Positions 21,290 through 32,561 of a stretch of 64,000 bases of DNA are shown piece after piece. Source of the stretch: Micropterix aruncella (taxonomy: Eukaryota; Arthropoda; Insecta; Lepidoptera; Micropterigidae); contig OX155978.1 in assembly GCA_944548615.1 (NCBI GenBank), positions 8,548,519 through 8,612,518 of the forward strand. Direction: 5' to 3'. Below the pieces are notes generated by a model, which was not told where the DNA came from, ran no database searches, and was given only the letters and a program-made list of their open reading frames with translations. Made by a program: the position numbers and the translations under genes. Each line of letters starts with the position of its first letter. Position 1 is the first letter of the stretch.

Positions 21290-21530
21290 TTTGCCCGTAC
21301 ATTGAAGCGAAAATACGCTGGATTTCGGGGGGTTAAATACTAACTACCCCCTCCCCCCTGGATACGTGCCTGGCATTAGGCATATAAGTCGCGGTTTCTC
21401 CTTGATTGTCACTTTTTTATCGGTTTTATTTTTTACTCAAAAATAATCCGGGGGGGACGCGTCTCCTGTGCCTCCCCCCCCCCCCCTGGATACGTCCTTG
21501 ACCATATCAATTATGTACCGTTCCAGGTCC
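21290..21530. repeat. Degraded transposon end(s) with poly-C tract
   Basis: CCCCCTGGATACGTGCCTGG (21352-21371) and, after a C run, CCCTGGATACGTCCTTGACC (21484-21503) are two near copies. A third related end is at 29270-29295. They resemble hAT-type ends (CAGG-ACGTATCCAGGG), but no partner end was found. Confidence 0.4.
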
Positions 21531-21634
21531 TTTCAACCATGTATTTGGTTTTTTGTCAGGCCTATCCATACTAAAACCGAAATGCATGTGACCGTCAATA
21601 ACGAAGGGATTCGTAATCGATAATGAGTTACGAT

Positions 21635-22370
21635 GGCACCTACATATTGATGCTTTATGTGATAAATTGGGAAAAGCGTGCTATGCTCTCTATCGCATCG
21701 CTTCATTTCTCGATTTATCCGCGCTGCGCATGTGTTACTTTCCATACGTTCATCCACTGCTAACGTACGGCGCAGAGTTATGGGGGCGAGCAGCCGACAG
21801 GCAGAGGGCTTTCGTTATGCAGTAGCGTGCAGTCCGCACAATAGCGCGTGTGGCGCTCGATACGCCAGCTAGGCCTCTGTTTAGAGATCTCTGCATCATG
21901 ACGCTGCCGTCCATTTATATAATGGAAGTAGCGCTGTTTGTTCGCAGAAATCTAGCCGATTTTGAAGTGAATGGTGTGCATCATCACTATCCAACAAGAT
22001 CCCGTAGCATGCTACGTTCGGTAAGTCATGCATTATCCAAGTCGGTGAGGCTAGCCTATATCGCCGGCCCAGCGGTTTACAACAAACTCAGCGAGCACAT
22101 TAGGCAGGCGCAATCTCTTGACGTGTTTAAGAGACGCCTTAAGAGATACCTTACAGAATGGCGTTTTACTCACTGGAGGAATGTTACTAGAGTGAAGTCT
22201 AAAATGCTTTGATGGCTAAAGTATTTAATGATCTCTTTTGCATGTTGTCTTGTATTTTCTTCTTTTTACATTATTCTTGTGTTTTTTCTTCATTTTGTTT
22301 TGTTTATTTTATCTTTTCTTTACGATAAAAAAAATATATGTTTGTTTGCTAATATGTATGAATGTTTGCT
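21635..22370 (+). pseudogene. LINE reverse-transcriptase C-terminus and 3' UTR
   Basis: The plus strand reads DKLGKACYALYRIASFLDLS, HPLLTYGAELWGRAADRQRA, then after a stop RAVRTIARVALDTPARPLFR, DLCIMTLPSIYIMEVALFVR, HHHYPTRSRSMLRS and VFKRRLKRYLTEW. It is a CR1/Jockey-type C-terminal region with one stop at 21823. The 3' UTR extends to about 22370. A separate minus-strand LINE fragment follows. Confidence 0.85.
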
Positions 22371-22394
22371 AATCTGACTTGTATACCAGTATAC

Positions 22395-22790
22395 CAATAA
22401 AAATGAATATGAATAGTTCGATACCTGTAATACCATATTTCCCAAGTTTCATTAGGAGCATTTCATGGGATACTGTGTCAGGGGCTTGCGCGGGGTCGGG
22501 AAGTACAGTAATACACTTTCTGTTGGCGTCTACATACCTAGTGATATGCTCTGACATTTGTAGTACTGCATCTTGTGTTCCCATTTTTGGATCTGAAGCC
22601 GTATTGGTTTTCGGATGACATGTGATTGGTTTCTAGATGATTACAGAATTGTGTAATTACTATTTTTTCCAAAATTTTTGCTAAAACATCAGGTACTGAT
22701 ATCGGTCGATAATTTGAGGGATCAAACTTCGGTCCATATCTGTCACCTGATACTTGATAAGAAATATGTTTTCGGTTGATTATGTTTAAA
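22395..22790 (-). pseudogene. LINE reverse-transcriptase domain fragment
   Basis: Read on the minus strand: DRYGPKFDPSNYRPISVPDV, LAKILEKIVITQFCNHLETN, SENQYGFRSKNG, then in a shifted frame DAVLQMSEHITRYVDANRKC and DTVSHEMLLMKLGKYGI. These are RT motifs 0-3 (NYRPIS, LEK, QYGFR, D-VSH). One frameshift lies near 22560. Both ends are truncated. Confidence 0.88.
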
Positions 22791-22799
22791 AAAAAAAAA

Positions 22800-23290
22800 T
22801 TATAATATTATATTAATTAATTAAATTCACAAGTATATGTGCACAGTAAGAAACCTTTTTAGGCTACTTAATTTATTGGTCAATTTAGTTATATATTAAT
22901 CTATATATTTATTTATTTTACTTATCTATAAACTTAAATATTTTCTTTTTATTTATTTAATATTAGTTCTTTATTTATATACACATTTATATATTTATAA
23001 TAACCTTAAAATTTATAAGAATGAATGAGCGATCGAAATGAATGAAAAAAAAAAAAAAAAAAAAAGAAAGAAAGTGAAGTCACTATGATTAAAGTGAAGT
23101 CTTAAATACTATCACCCCAGAACAGATATACAATCTAGTGGGGGGATAAAATCCACACAAATGCAATCTTATCTGCTTCGCAAAAATCAATTGTATTGTT
23201 TTGGATAATTTTATAAAATAAAAAAAAAATAAAAAAAATAAGAATATGAATATTGTCGCTCTGTCCAATGCTAAAACCGCTTTATTGAGA
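22800..23290. other. AT-rich stretch without recognised features
   Basis: Long A or T runs (22785, 23047-23063, 23220-23240) and TTTATTTA repeats. A 74-codon minus frame at 23089-23313 is low-complexity Phe/Ile-rich and not credible as a gene. Confidence 0.6.
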
Positions 23291-23854
23291 GGAAATTTTG
23301 GGGAAGCGTGCAATCATATCAGTATCACCAGCATACGATAGTAATTGTACTGACTTATCAAAAGTAGCTCTTCTGGCTAGGTACACTTTGAAATGCATAT
23401 ATACAAAGGATATCCAGTTTACATTGATATATCTCTGGCAGCGGCCGGGTGGGTGGAAAATCAGATTTACCAGCGGCTCGATTGTCTATTCACGCACGGT
23501 CCGATCGGATTACTTAATCATTGTTGAGGAGCGCTTCCCCACCGGGCGATGCCGTACCGCGCGTGAGACTTGAAAGCGGACCACTTTCGACCGCTAATGT
23601 TTGAGATATCGAACTAAAAGAATTTTAGCCCTACGGCTATTTGGGCTAGCTTGGAAAACTGTACGCAACCTGATAGAAATTATCAAATAACTATGATGAT
23701 TAACGTAGGTACGATGACCGCTTGACTTCGATGTTCCCATAGGAAAAAAAAGTTTCTTCATAGTCTTGGCAGCCAATAAATAATGTGTCATAAAAGATAT
23801 TTAAAACTAATGGTTTTCACTATGTTTTCGCAACGAGGAGTAATAACAGCTTAA

Positions 23855-24501
23855 CCCTTCGAGTAGCGGCATAATTTCATGGCAGACCGGCAAATTATTG
23901 GAATTTCTTGCAATATCGCTGCGCTCGACAAAAAGTACTATAACTATGGACCTACTATAGCAATCATAAAAAGAATAACTGTGCAATGATCGCATTGAAA
24001 TTTCGTATATAGAATATTGAAATCTCATTTTGTAAAATAATTAGATAATTATGAATAAATATGAGAAAGTCGAAAAAGTCGAATAATACGGAACGCTATT
24101 TAGAAATTGGAAATACTATCATGATCTCTATTAGATTTTCTATCAAAGGTGATATTTTGTTTTGCTTATTTACATACAAAAATATTTCGATATTAGCTCA
24201 TAAAAACCAATAAAAAATTTGATGATTTCTCGTAAAAAAAAGATGATGTTTGAAAATGGAATTTTACCAGAAATATACGCGAAATGACGCGCGAAATTAT
24301 TCTAGCGACCGTCTATGTATCTATGGTAATAATGAGATATTTGGTATGGATTTTAGGATGCGTTCGAATTAGAAAATAATATTACTGTGCGCTCCGGGAA
24401 CAAACCGCCAATATTGGTCGTTACGTAGTCAACGGTGTTCTGATGTGCCACCAAATTTGGTCGTTACGTACAAAGCTAAAGGTCGTTTTGTAGCCAAAGG
24501 G
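23855..24501 (+). mobile_element. piggyBac-like MITE, copy 1
   Basis: It is flanked by TTAA on both sides (23851-23854 and 24502-24505). Terminal sequence is CCCTTCGAGTAGCGGC on the left and, in reverse complement, CCCTTTGGCTAC on the right. Internal landmarks shared with the other copies are GATCGCATTGAAATTTC, ATTTTACCAGAAATA and TTACTGTGCGCTCCGGGA. It is 647 bp and non-coding. Confidence 0.8.
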
Positions 24502-24794
24502 TTAAATCAAGCTGGAAAAGGCAATGTGAGATATTTCGGATTTTTGGCGTCGGTCGTGAGTTAGTTTCTTCAAGTATTAAATGATACAACGAGCTTGGCT
24601 TCATCGGGGACCCTCCCGAGAAATGAATTTAAAAAACTGTTAGGATGTCTAGGAACCGAAGTTTCTATAACAATTCACATACCAAGGTGAGAAAACTGAA
24701 TATCTGCAGATAAGCTGCTCTTCGGTGCATAGCATTGTCAATTCTGACCTCAATTTGACGGCATATAATTTTAGGAAGTAGTAACCTACGTGAC

Positions 24795-24900
24795 GATCTT
24801 CTTCTTCTTCTTCCTCAGCCTGGTTTGGTCCACTCTTGGACGTAGGCCTCTTCCATCGATATTTTCAAGAGATCCATCCGAGTCTATCTGCTTAAAATCA
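24795..24900 (-). repeat. RTE-like LINE 3' tail fragment (minus)
   Basis: It starts with (TTC)n, then CTCAGCCTGGTTTGGTCCAC and GACGTAGGCCTCTTCCATCG, an inverted 3' end with a GAA-type tail. Too short to classify firmly. Confidence 0.45.
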
Positions 24901-25165
24901 ACATGTATGCCCATAACGACTTCTTAAAATATTTTGAAAATACATAGCATCGTATCTACCCATTTAATCTAATACATATTATTTACCATTAATTGTTTTG
25001 TTGTAAACTGTTATCATATAGTCTATGTTTTTGTAAATTGGTAAGTTTAAAGCTATATATTGTATATCATCTCTTGTCTAAATTGAGTAACTAGTTTAAG
25101 ATTAATTACTGTCATTCCTACACAATTGTATGGTTGTATTGGAAATAAATACCTTTTACTTTACT
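24900..25165 (+). repeat. LINE 3' UTR with (TTTAC)n tail
   Basis: AT-rich 3' UTR ending GGAAATAAATACCTTTTAC and repeated TTTACTT units at 25140-25172. The similar ending TAATGGAAATAAATACTC is found at 48318-48336. Confidence 0.5.
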
Positions 25166-26225
25166 TTTACTTTACTTCTTCTTCCATGTCTGTCTTTCAG
25201 CTGCTGCCCTTAGCCAGTTGGTCCCTGTTGCTTTTTTGATATCGTCCAGCCATCGTAGTTGTGGTCTCCCTACGCCTCGCTTTGTGGTTCTTGGTCTCCA
25301 CTGGACAAGCTTCTTGGGCCACCTCGCGTCATCCTGCCTTGCGACGTGACCTGCCCAGCTGCACTTAAGTCTGGCCATACGCTTCATGACGTCTGTCACC
25401 CCCGTGTGCCTTCGAGGCCACCTCATCATGGGAGCGACGATGACCCATGTGTTAAGGGTCGGTCACACTCACGGGTCAACACCCATCCGATGGCCTCCAC
25501 GCATGGGGTGCGAACCTGGGTAGGACACTGGGTCAACCAGTCTCCCCTGGGAATCAAACCTCTGGCGCTCCTGGACGGTCTGCGCACCGAGCGGCGCAAG
25601 CCAATCGATTGTGCTCTCCGACTAACAGTCGGGGGAGTCTGGGAACTGTATTGTTTCCTATTGAGCGGGAGTGGTTGCCTACCTTACGGCGACTGCTCTT
25701 GAAATGACCATTGGCCATCCGATCCCGGTTCAGAGTCGGGCAAAGGACGCCTTGGTCCGCGATAGATTCGGCGCACACCGTTTCACCGCTTCGTAAGGGA
25801 GAGGACCCCGCAAGCGACCTCGAACTCGGAACCAATCGAGAGACCGGAGATATCTGGTCACAATTGGAAGCAAGGGCGCGAGGGTCGGCCCGCCAGGTAA
25901 CATTACTGGCTATCTCGCGGTAAAGGCGTTGGCTTCTTGCGGGTTGTGACGTAGCTGGACGTTGGATTGTTCTGTCCAAAGTCTTCTACGTTCACTACAG
26001 GGCGACAGAACGAGAAAATCGTTAAAACGTCCTGTGGTGACGGGCTCGCCCGTTGTAGTTGACACCGCAAGTTGTGCCTTCGTATCTCTTCATTGCGCGC
26101 TCTGTTGAGGAGACTGTTGTTTAGCATTGCTCTCTCCATTGCCCTTTGGCATATTATGAGGCAGTTGGCACTGCTCTGCGTTAGAGGCTCTGTTTCAAGG
26201 CCGTAGGTTGCTACTGGCGATACAG
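25165..26225 (-). pseudogene. RTE-type LINE C-terminus, split by an ACGGG element
   Basis: The minus strand reads PVATYGLETEPLTQSSANCL, MERAMLNNSLLNRARNEEIR, then after the insertion TGVTDVMKRMARLKCSWAGH, VARQDDARWPKKLVQWRPRT and VGRPQLRWLDDIKKATGTNW, ending WKKK with a GAAGAA tail near 25172. When the insert (25415-26072) and one copy of its 10-bp target duplication are removed, the coding frame is continuous (...EEIRRH-TGVTDV...). Confidence 0.9.
25405..26082 (-). mobile_element. ACGGG-family copy inserted in an RTE LINE, 10-bp target duplication
   Basis: TGTGCCTTCG occurs at 25405-25414 and 26073-26082. The 658-bp insert belongs to the CATCGTGG subfamily and is very similar to 50092-50755 and 37912-38552. 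Its last ~18 bp (GGCCACCTCATCATGGG in other copies) are present in inverted orientation at 25415-25433. Confidence 0.92.
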
Positions 26226-26304
26226 ATTAAAATAAAACTACATGACGATACAGATTAAAAAGTTCGACTCGAAAGATCGACTCCGACTGCGTCACTGAAA
26301 ATTA

Positions 26305-26640
26305 TATTAATGTCGTATTTAATTTACAGGCGATATTTTTGGTTATACAATCCCGTTAACACTAAAACGTTAGAATATGGACTTCTAGACGTTCAAAACC
26401 CGCAGCAGTTGTTCCTCATCACCAAAACGCTAAATCTGTCATTGCTTAGGATAACATTTGCGCTACACGCAAAACTCTTTGTTTTTCTTGGAAAGGTTGT
26501 CAAAATAAACAAAGAAGTGTACCGACGCGATATTATTGACACTGTGATTGATCTAAGGACCAGGGCATTTCGGGAATCAGCTGTGGACATTTCAATACGA
26601 CTCTGCTTTAGCTCATATGGCCTGAAGCGTTCAACAGTGA
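26305..26640. other. Unrecognised segment open on both strands
   Basis: Plus frame 26310-26664 (RYFWLYNPVNTKTLEYGLLD...) and minus frame 26393-26664 (ITVERFRPYELKQSRIEMST...) are both free of stops. A TTTAATTTACAG-like acceptor precedes the plus frame. Neither matches a family I recognise. It joins the RTE fragment at about 26660. Confidence 0.3.
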
Positions 26641-26659
26641 TAATTTTCTTGATTTCATC

Positions 26660-27725
26660 ACCGCTGTCAATGGACTGGGGGAAGATGTTTGAGGTTATGC
26701 CCGATATGGGAATCCCAAACCACCTTATATTCCTCATACAGAGTATGTACATGGAAGGCGCTTCGAGAGTAAAGTTGGACGATGAGCTTTCGAATTCCCC
26801 CAAAACAGAGAGAGGCGTCAGACAAGGGTGCATCTAATCTCCGAAACTTTTCAATTTGATCGGCGAACATATAATGAGAAAAGTCCTAGACGAATGGGAG
26901 GGTGGAATTCGCATTGGAGGTCTCAGAATCAACAACCTAAGATTCTCCGACGACACGACCATCATAGGTGCCGATGAAAATGAGTTGGCGACCCTATTAC
27001 GCAGGGTGGAGAAGGAAAGTAAGGAGTATGGACTGCACATGAACCGCAGCAAGACCAAACTCATGTTTTTGGACCGGACTGGAACCATGCAACGCACCAA
27101 CGAGCTGAGTGGCCTTCAAGCTGTGAAAGACTTTGTCTATCTGGGCTCCATGATATGCAACGACGGAAACTGTGAAAAGGAAGTCTCACGCAGAAGCCAG
27201 ATGGCAAGATCGGCCATGAGCAAGCTAGAAAGGCTGTGGAAGAATCGGGGTATAAGCAAGCGGTCTAAGGTCAGGCTGGTTCGAACTCTGGTTTTCTCGA
27301 TCTTTCTCTATGCATCGGAGACATGGACCCTGAAGGCTCGGATACGCACCAAAATCGATGCACTGGAGATGTGATGTTGGCGTAAAATGCTAGGAACCCC
27401 ATGGACAGCACGCCGCACCAACAAATCTGTCCTGGAAGAACTCGGCATCCAAGTGAGGCTCTCCACCGTATGCATGAGAAGGGTCCTGCAGTTCTTCGGT
27501 CATGTTGCCAGGAGAAACCTAGAGAATCTGGAGAAAATGCTTTCCGGGGGTCAAGTGGAGGGAAGAAGAAACAGAGGCAGATCACCGGCCAGATGGAACG
27601 ACCTCATCAAAGAAGTTACAAAAGGGTCAATGTAATCTGCGACCCACCATGCAGAAGACAGTTCTAAGTGGAGGAGCCTCGTAGGCAAACTGTTGTCTAG
27701 TGGCCACGATCCTCAGTAATGAGGG
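26660..27725 (+). pseudogene. RTE-type LINE, RT palm to C-terminus
   Basis: Frames give DWGKMFEVMPDMGIPNHLIF, TERGVRQGCI, then GGLRINNLRFSDDTTIIGAD (motif C with FSDD in place of FADD), LHMNRSKTKLMF, FVYLGSMICNDG, LVRTLVFSIFLYASETWTLK, CWRKMLGTPW, MRRVLQFFGHVARRN and SPARWNDLIKEVTKGS. Stops at 26835 (TAA), 27372 (TGA) and 27633 (TAA), and the A-to-S change beside the catalytic Asp pair, mark a dead copy. The same 3' end recurs at 28635-28908 and inverted at 35547-35836. Confidence 0.93.
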
Positions 27726-27769
27726 AACGACGGAAAAGAAGATAGTGTCCATTCTTCTCTATAATTGTT

Positions 27770-28190
27770 TTCCAAAGATCAACAAGCTTGTCAATTACAT
27801 TTTTTTTTTAACTGCTTGGTTTTCCTTGTAAAAAAAATAATGAAGTGGTTTTCTACAGTCTAAGATTTTCGCCATTCCAACTGTTCTGCAAAGACCGGAA
27901 CAGTTATTGTACGAGGTCCAGTTCTCATCGCCTGGTACGATTCGATCCACAAACGGTTGATCTTCGCTTCATGGGAGTAGAGATATGGTCACATTCATGC
28001 GATTTAGCTTATTCATTTTAGTGAGCACCCAAGTATCGAGCTTAGAAATATATCCAAGCTTCTTTAAATGGCGAAAATCAGTCGAATTGTCAATATTTAG
28101 TATGTAACGGATTTTAAGTCCATTACATGCGATCAACAAATGCATCGACTTCCAGTGAAATCCACTGACACAATTCAGTTATTATTTTGA
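27770..28190 (-). pseudogene. mariner-type transposase remnant (minus)
   Basis: Around 27880-27960 the minus strand reads FVDRIVPGDENWTSYNN, the mariner block around the first catalytic Asp (usual form TGDEKW). Neighbouring frames are shifted and interrupted. The element ends were not found. Confidence 0.7.
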
Positions 28191-28634
28191 CTCGTGTAAC
28201 TATGAATCAGCACGATGAAACAATACTTTTACTCGGAATATTTTCGGATTGCATCATTTCACGGCCTATTTAAACCGGCGAAAAAGCAACCAAATTATCA
28301 TTCCCCGAGTGATCACCTTCCCCCGAGGTTGCGACGGCATATCGGGTACCCCTCTTACGAGGTCGCTCAACGGATCCGGCTCCTTGGTTTCCTTTCCTTA
28401 TTCTCCCTGAGTCTCGAAACATCAGTCTGTAATCCCACAGACTCGAGCCATGCCCAGTACAAGATACTAGGAGCACACATACGATCCTCATTCGTATATC
28501 CTCGTAACCGCAGTCGCGCATCTATATACTCGCATCCACGTAAACTGTCCGGAAAGCGTTATAGCTGGCAATATCAAATCTTCGATCAATAAATTCCTTC
28601 TACTTCGTTCAAGACAGCCTTTCAAGACAGCCTT

Positions 28635-28908
28635 TCATGAGAAGGGTCCTGCAGTTCTTCGGTCATGTTACCAGGAGAAACCCAGAGAATCTGGAGAAAA
28701 TGCTTTCCGGGGGTCAAGTGGAGGGAAGAAGAAGCAGAGGCAGATCACCGGCCAGATGGAACGACCTGATCAAAGAAGTTACGAAAGGGTCAATACAATC
28801 TGCGACCCGCCATGCAGAAGACAGGTCGAAGTGGAGGAGCCTCGTAGGCAAACTGTTGTCTAGTGGCCACGATCCTCAGTAATGAGGGAACGACGAAGAA
28901 GAAGAAGT
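28635..28908 (+). pseudogene. RTE LINE 3' fragment with GAA tail
   Basis: It repeats 27476-27722: MRRVLQFFGHVTRRNPENLE, SGGQVEGRRSRGRSPARWND, then KWRSLVGKLLSSGHDPQ, stop, and GAGGGAACGACGAAGAAGAA. It has no stop in frame. Its 5' end is truncated at about codon MRRV, as in the 35547-35836 copy. It sits beside the mariner fragment at 28909. Confidence 0.92.
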
Positions 28909-28990
28909 CATGAATAACCACCCTATTCTCCCGACCTCAATCCCATAGACTACAGTGTATGGTCGGTTTTAGGGCCAAGGGCGTGCGCTA
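28909..28990 (+). pseudogene. mariner-type transposase fragment (plus)
   Basis: The frame reads PYSPDLNPIDYSVWSVLGP, the mariner block carrying the second catalytic Asp (SPDLNPID). It is only about 25 codons long and lies directly after the GAA tail of the RTE fragment. Confidence 0.75.
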
Positions 28991-28999
28991 CACGTTTAA

Positions 29000-30360
29000 A
29001 AACTTTAAAAAGTAAAAATAATAAAAAGAATAAATAACACGACTGCCGTTGCAGAAAGTGAACTATGGTCCACTATCTTTATTTTCCTTTCGGTTTTTTT
29101 TAAGTATTTGTGGTTTATGTCTTTATCCATAGAGATAAATGTATATTTTCGGAATTTACTCAACCAGATCCTTCATTAGACACTATACACGATATATTTA
29201 TGTTAATTTATTGACATTTGGACCACGCTGAGGCGTGGCGTAGGCTGTTAAATCCCCCCCCCCTCCCACCACCCCTTTGGATACGTTCCTGACACTATCT
29301 ACATAATTCGCGGATTCTCCCTGATTCTGTGATGAGTGTGTCCCGGTAAGACCGTTTAATGAGGAATTCGAGGATCCCAGGCTAGTTTGCATGTAATCTT
29401 CCTCGTGTCCAGTGCTTTCAAAGCCAGAGTTTACGAATGAAATAACAGTGGCGTTCCTCCATTACCTAGCACTGTCAACCCTTTGAATGTGTCCGTCGTC
29501 CGGCTGTGTACCACATATTCCAGCTGGGTTATGATTCGTCGGCACTTTATAAGGCCTCTCCGTCGGCCGGAGGTCTTTAGCGGTCCGTCCCGCTCTGACT
29601 CTTGAGGGAAGAGCGGGAGGGGGACTCCGGCGCGCAAAGCCCCTGCAAACAAAGCCCACTCCGGGCAAACAAAAGAAGGAGGTATTTCCCTTCCTATACG
29701 GAGACCGCCGCGTCGCGTTGTCCGGCGAACGGGCGATTTATTGTTTGCACTTTTTATCCGGATGTAAAGTGGCTTTTGTGCATTATATGGCGCTTGTGAG
29801 GCGCTGCAAACGGGTTGAAACTGCAGATCGAGAATCGTAACACTAAATTACATGCTAAAACGTCTATTGGATCGTTACAGTAGTCGTCGGTAGAAATTTC
29901 TTATATGATAAAATACTATAAAAAGGAGGATTCCACAAAACGTCCCCACCGAACAATAATGAGCGGACATACATTTGTCGTTTTTTTTTTTTTAATTTCT
30001 AACCAGTTGATAGGAATTCCTACACTTGGTTATGTCAAAAACTAACAAAAATAACAAGTATAATATTTAAATATATACCTATTAAGGTATAAGGTATGAA
30101 CGTCGGTATTGCAAGGTATGAACGTTGAACATCCAAGCGCAGATTTTCTAGGTTATATAGAGGAAACAACATTTTCCAATATTTTCAATCAAAATTCTTA
30201 CATAATTTCGTAGAATTTTCATGTGGACAATAGAAATCAAACAAATATTGGATAATTTCACAAATTATCATACGGGAAGATATTTTTAAAAAAACAACAC
30301 AAATATAAACAAATCAGTAATAATAATAATAGTCAATAACTAATAGTTAGAAGGAAAAAA
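29000..30360. other. Mixed unassigned sequence with a GC-rich core
   Basis: 29230-29300 has a poly-C tract and CCCCTTTGGATACGTTCCTG, a transposon-end look-alike also seen at 21352. 29440-29800 is GC-rich (CGGTCCGTCCCGCTCTGACT, GACCGCCGCGTCGCGTTGTC) without a recognised protein. 29900-30360 is AT-rich. Confidence 0.4.
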
Positions 30361-30361
30361 A

Positions 30362-30650
30362 ATACGTGTGGCACTCAGGGACTGCCGCGGTAAAGCTATT
30401 GCAAAGCATTTTTAACAACCTATGCAATTATAATTATTTATTTATTTTATTTATTTTATTTTTTCTGTTATCAGATAACTGCGCTCTATTGGAAAACGTT
30501 GAAATTTTTCCGAATCATTTGCGGCTACGGTAGCAAATGATTCGGAATAATTTAAACGTCTTCCGATAGAGCGCCGCGCACGAATTTTTTTTTCGATAAA
30601 GCAAAAAAACCGGATTATTCGAAAAAAATCGTAGATAAAAAGATAGATAA
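30362..30650 (+). repeat. Foldback repeat (MITE-like), copy 2
   Basis: It is the inverted counterpart of 1-275: GGCACTCAGGGACTGCCGCG, TTATCAGATAACTGCGCTCT, hairpin arms around GAATCATTTGCGGC...GCAAATGATTC, then TCGTAGATAAAAAGATAG. A partial related box (GCTATGCAATAGCTT) follows at 30940-30955. Confidence 0.8.
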
Positions 30651-31184
30651 TTAAATTATCTTCAAAATGGTGCACGTTTCATAATAATACGCCAGATAGT
30701 ATTTGCGTAGTAGTCGTTTTTGTGTTCGGTTAGACCTAATTTCACAAATTAATTACCCTATGTAATATAAACAAAATATAAAATATTCCAAGCTAAGAAT
30801 ATTAGGAAAAGTTTAACATATATTTTTTTTTCAAATCGTAAGCAGAACTCGTTTAGATGTAATTATCAGTTTAAAATCATTAATTTTCGTTAAGAAATTT
30901 CTTCATTCGGTCGCCGCGCTGGCCTAGGCCCGCGATAAAAGCTATGCAATAGCTTAAAAACACAATTGTAAAATAGTCAATAATAGAAAGAATAAGGAAT
31001 AATAATAGTCAAGTAGGTCAATAGAGCTGCAAAAAATTGATATGGTCGAAATCCTCAATGCTATAAATGGGGGTTTTAATCAAAATACCCTGTACCTTTT
31101 CCTTAAAGTGAACCTCCCCAAGGCCCCTGAAGTAAAGGAAGTTTGTTGTAGAATAAGTAAGATTGGCAGAGAAAGCTATTCCGA

Positions 31185-32075
31185 ACCTTACTCAGTCGCA
31201 CCTTAAAACTAAACGATATCACCATACCATTGTCGCAAAAAGTGAAAGATCTTGGTATAATTGTCGATGAACATTTATCCTGGCAACCACACGTGGACGA
31301 GGTAAGTCGTAAAATATTTGCTAGTTTTCACCCTCTGCAAACACTCAGAAGATTTCTTCCTATGGACACAAAAAAATCTCTTGCACAGTCTCTCCTCTTG
31401 CCTCTCCTTGACTATGCAGATGTGGCTTATCTCGATTTATCAGAGGAACTGCTCAACAAACTTGAACGTTTGCAAAATGTATGCATACGATTCATCTTCG
31501 GTCTACGTAAGTATGATCACGTGTCCGACTAAAGGGCACAGTTAAAGTGGTTGCCGATACGCCAAAGAAGAAATGTTCATATACTGGCTCTCCTATATCG
31601 TGTACTCACCCAACTAACACCATCCTATCTCCAGGAGCTTTTAGAACCACTAAGTTCCCACGGTCTCGTACTTCGGTCAGCCTCTGACAGTTTATTAAAA
31701 ATTCCGAGTCATAATAGTCATTTCTATTCCTATTCTTTCTGTGTCCATGGTGCAAGACTCTGGAACGATCTCCCAGCAAATATACGAAACTCGCCTTCTT
31801 TACCATCGTTCAAGACTCACCTTAAGGATTACTACCTTTCTAAGAAGTAACCAGTTCTTCCCTTTCTCTCCTGTTCCTCTCCCAATTTCCTCTCCTCGGG
31901 CACTATTAGTCTTAAATTCTTCCACTTGTCTGTATGTTATGTAATAATCTTTATTTTCAGTATGCGCGCATGTACCACTATGTTTAGGTTAGCTGTAAGA
32001 CATTGCCATGTGGCAATAAGCTCGCCTTTTTTGTATACTTTTTAAAGTGCAAATAAAGAGTTTATTATTAAAATG
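31185..32075 (+). pseudogene. Jockey-like LINE C-terminus with 3' UTR and (TTA)n tail
   Basis: The frame reads KVKDLGIIVDEHLSWQPHVD, FLPMDTKKSLAQSLLLPLLD, ERLQNVCIRFIFGLRKYDHV, a TAA at 31530, then AQLKWLPIRQRRNVHILALL and SFCVHGARLWNDLPANIRNS to YYLSKK (31850). The 3' UTR has the hairpin TTGCCATGTGGCAA (32003-32016), then AATAAGCTCGCCTTTT and AATAAAGAG. One stop and 5' truncation inactivate it. It is the same family as 6745-7485 and the UTR piece at 8219. Confidence 0.92.
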
Positions 32076-32240
32076 ACGCAAGTCCTCTTTATTTCGCGTA
32101 TTATGCGAATGAATATTTGAGTTAGTTGAAGTAGTCTCGATATTTTTTCTCGTATACATGATGTTTTGGTATATATACGCGGCGTACAAAGTCATGATAC
32201 CAGATTCGATGAAGTACTGCTTGCAAGATGTTAGCGAAGA
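32075..32240 (-). pseudogene. LINE C-terminal fragment (minus)
   Basis: The minus strand reads CKQYFIESGIMTLYAAYIYQ, NIMYTRKNIETTSTNSNIHS and HNTRNKEDL, the CR1/Jockey C-terminal motif set also seen at 5306-5611 and 9470-9690. It abuts the (TTA)n tail of the preceding LINE. Confidence 0.85.
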
Positions 32241-32561
32241 TATTGAGAATAGATTTCTCCGTTGGTCTCCTATTAACTATATAACTCGCTTTATTTTATA
32301 GAGTATGTATATTATAGTAATAGCGAGTATATTATATTAGCAGTTAAAATACATGTAGTACCTTGTGCGATATAAAAGAAAACTTTAAAAGGTACAAGCA
32401 TTTTTTTAAAAGTGAAATTGTTAAAGTTTTTTTAAAAAAGCAAAAAAAAATATTATGAAAATAATTGCTACGTTACTATACAGTCCAAATATTAAAAGAG
32501 TAAATATAGCAAAAAAAAACAGTAAATAGATTGATAAATATGTATATTAATATGGTAATAA

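Noticed and set aside
1..30650. A single 30-kb giant transposon bounded by inverted repeats
   Set aside because: Each end repeat is itself a foldback with its own hairpin, and the interior is a jumble of nested elements with their own duplications. No integrase, polymerase or other giant-transposon gene is present.
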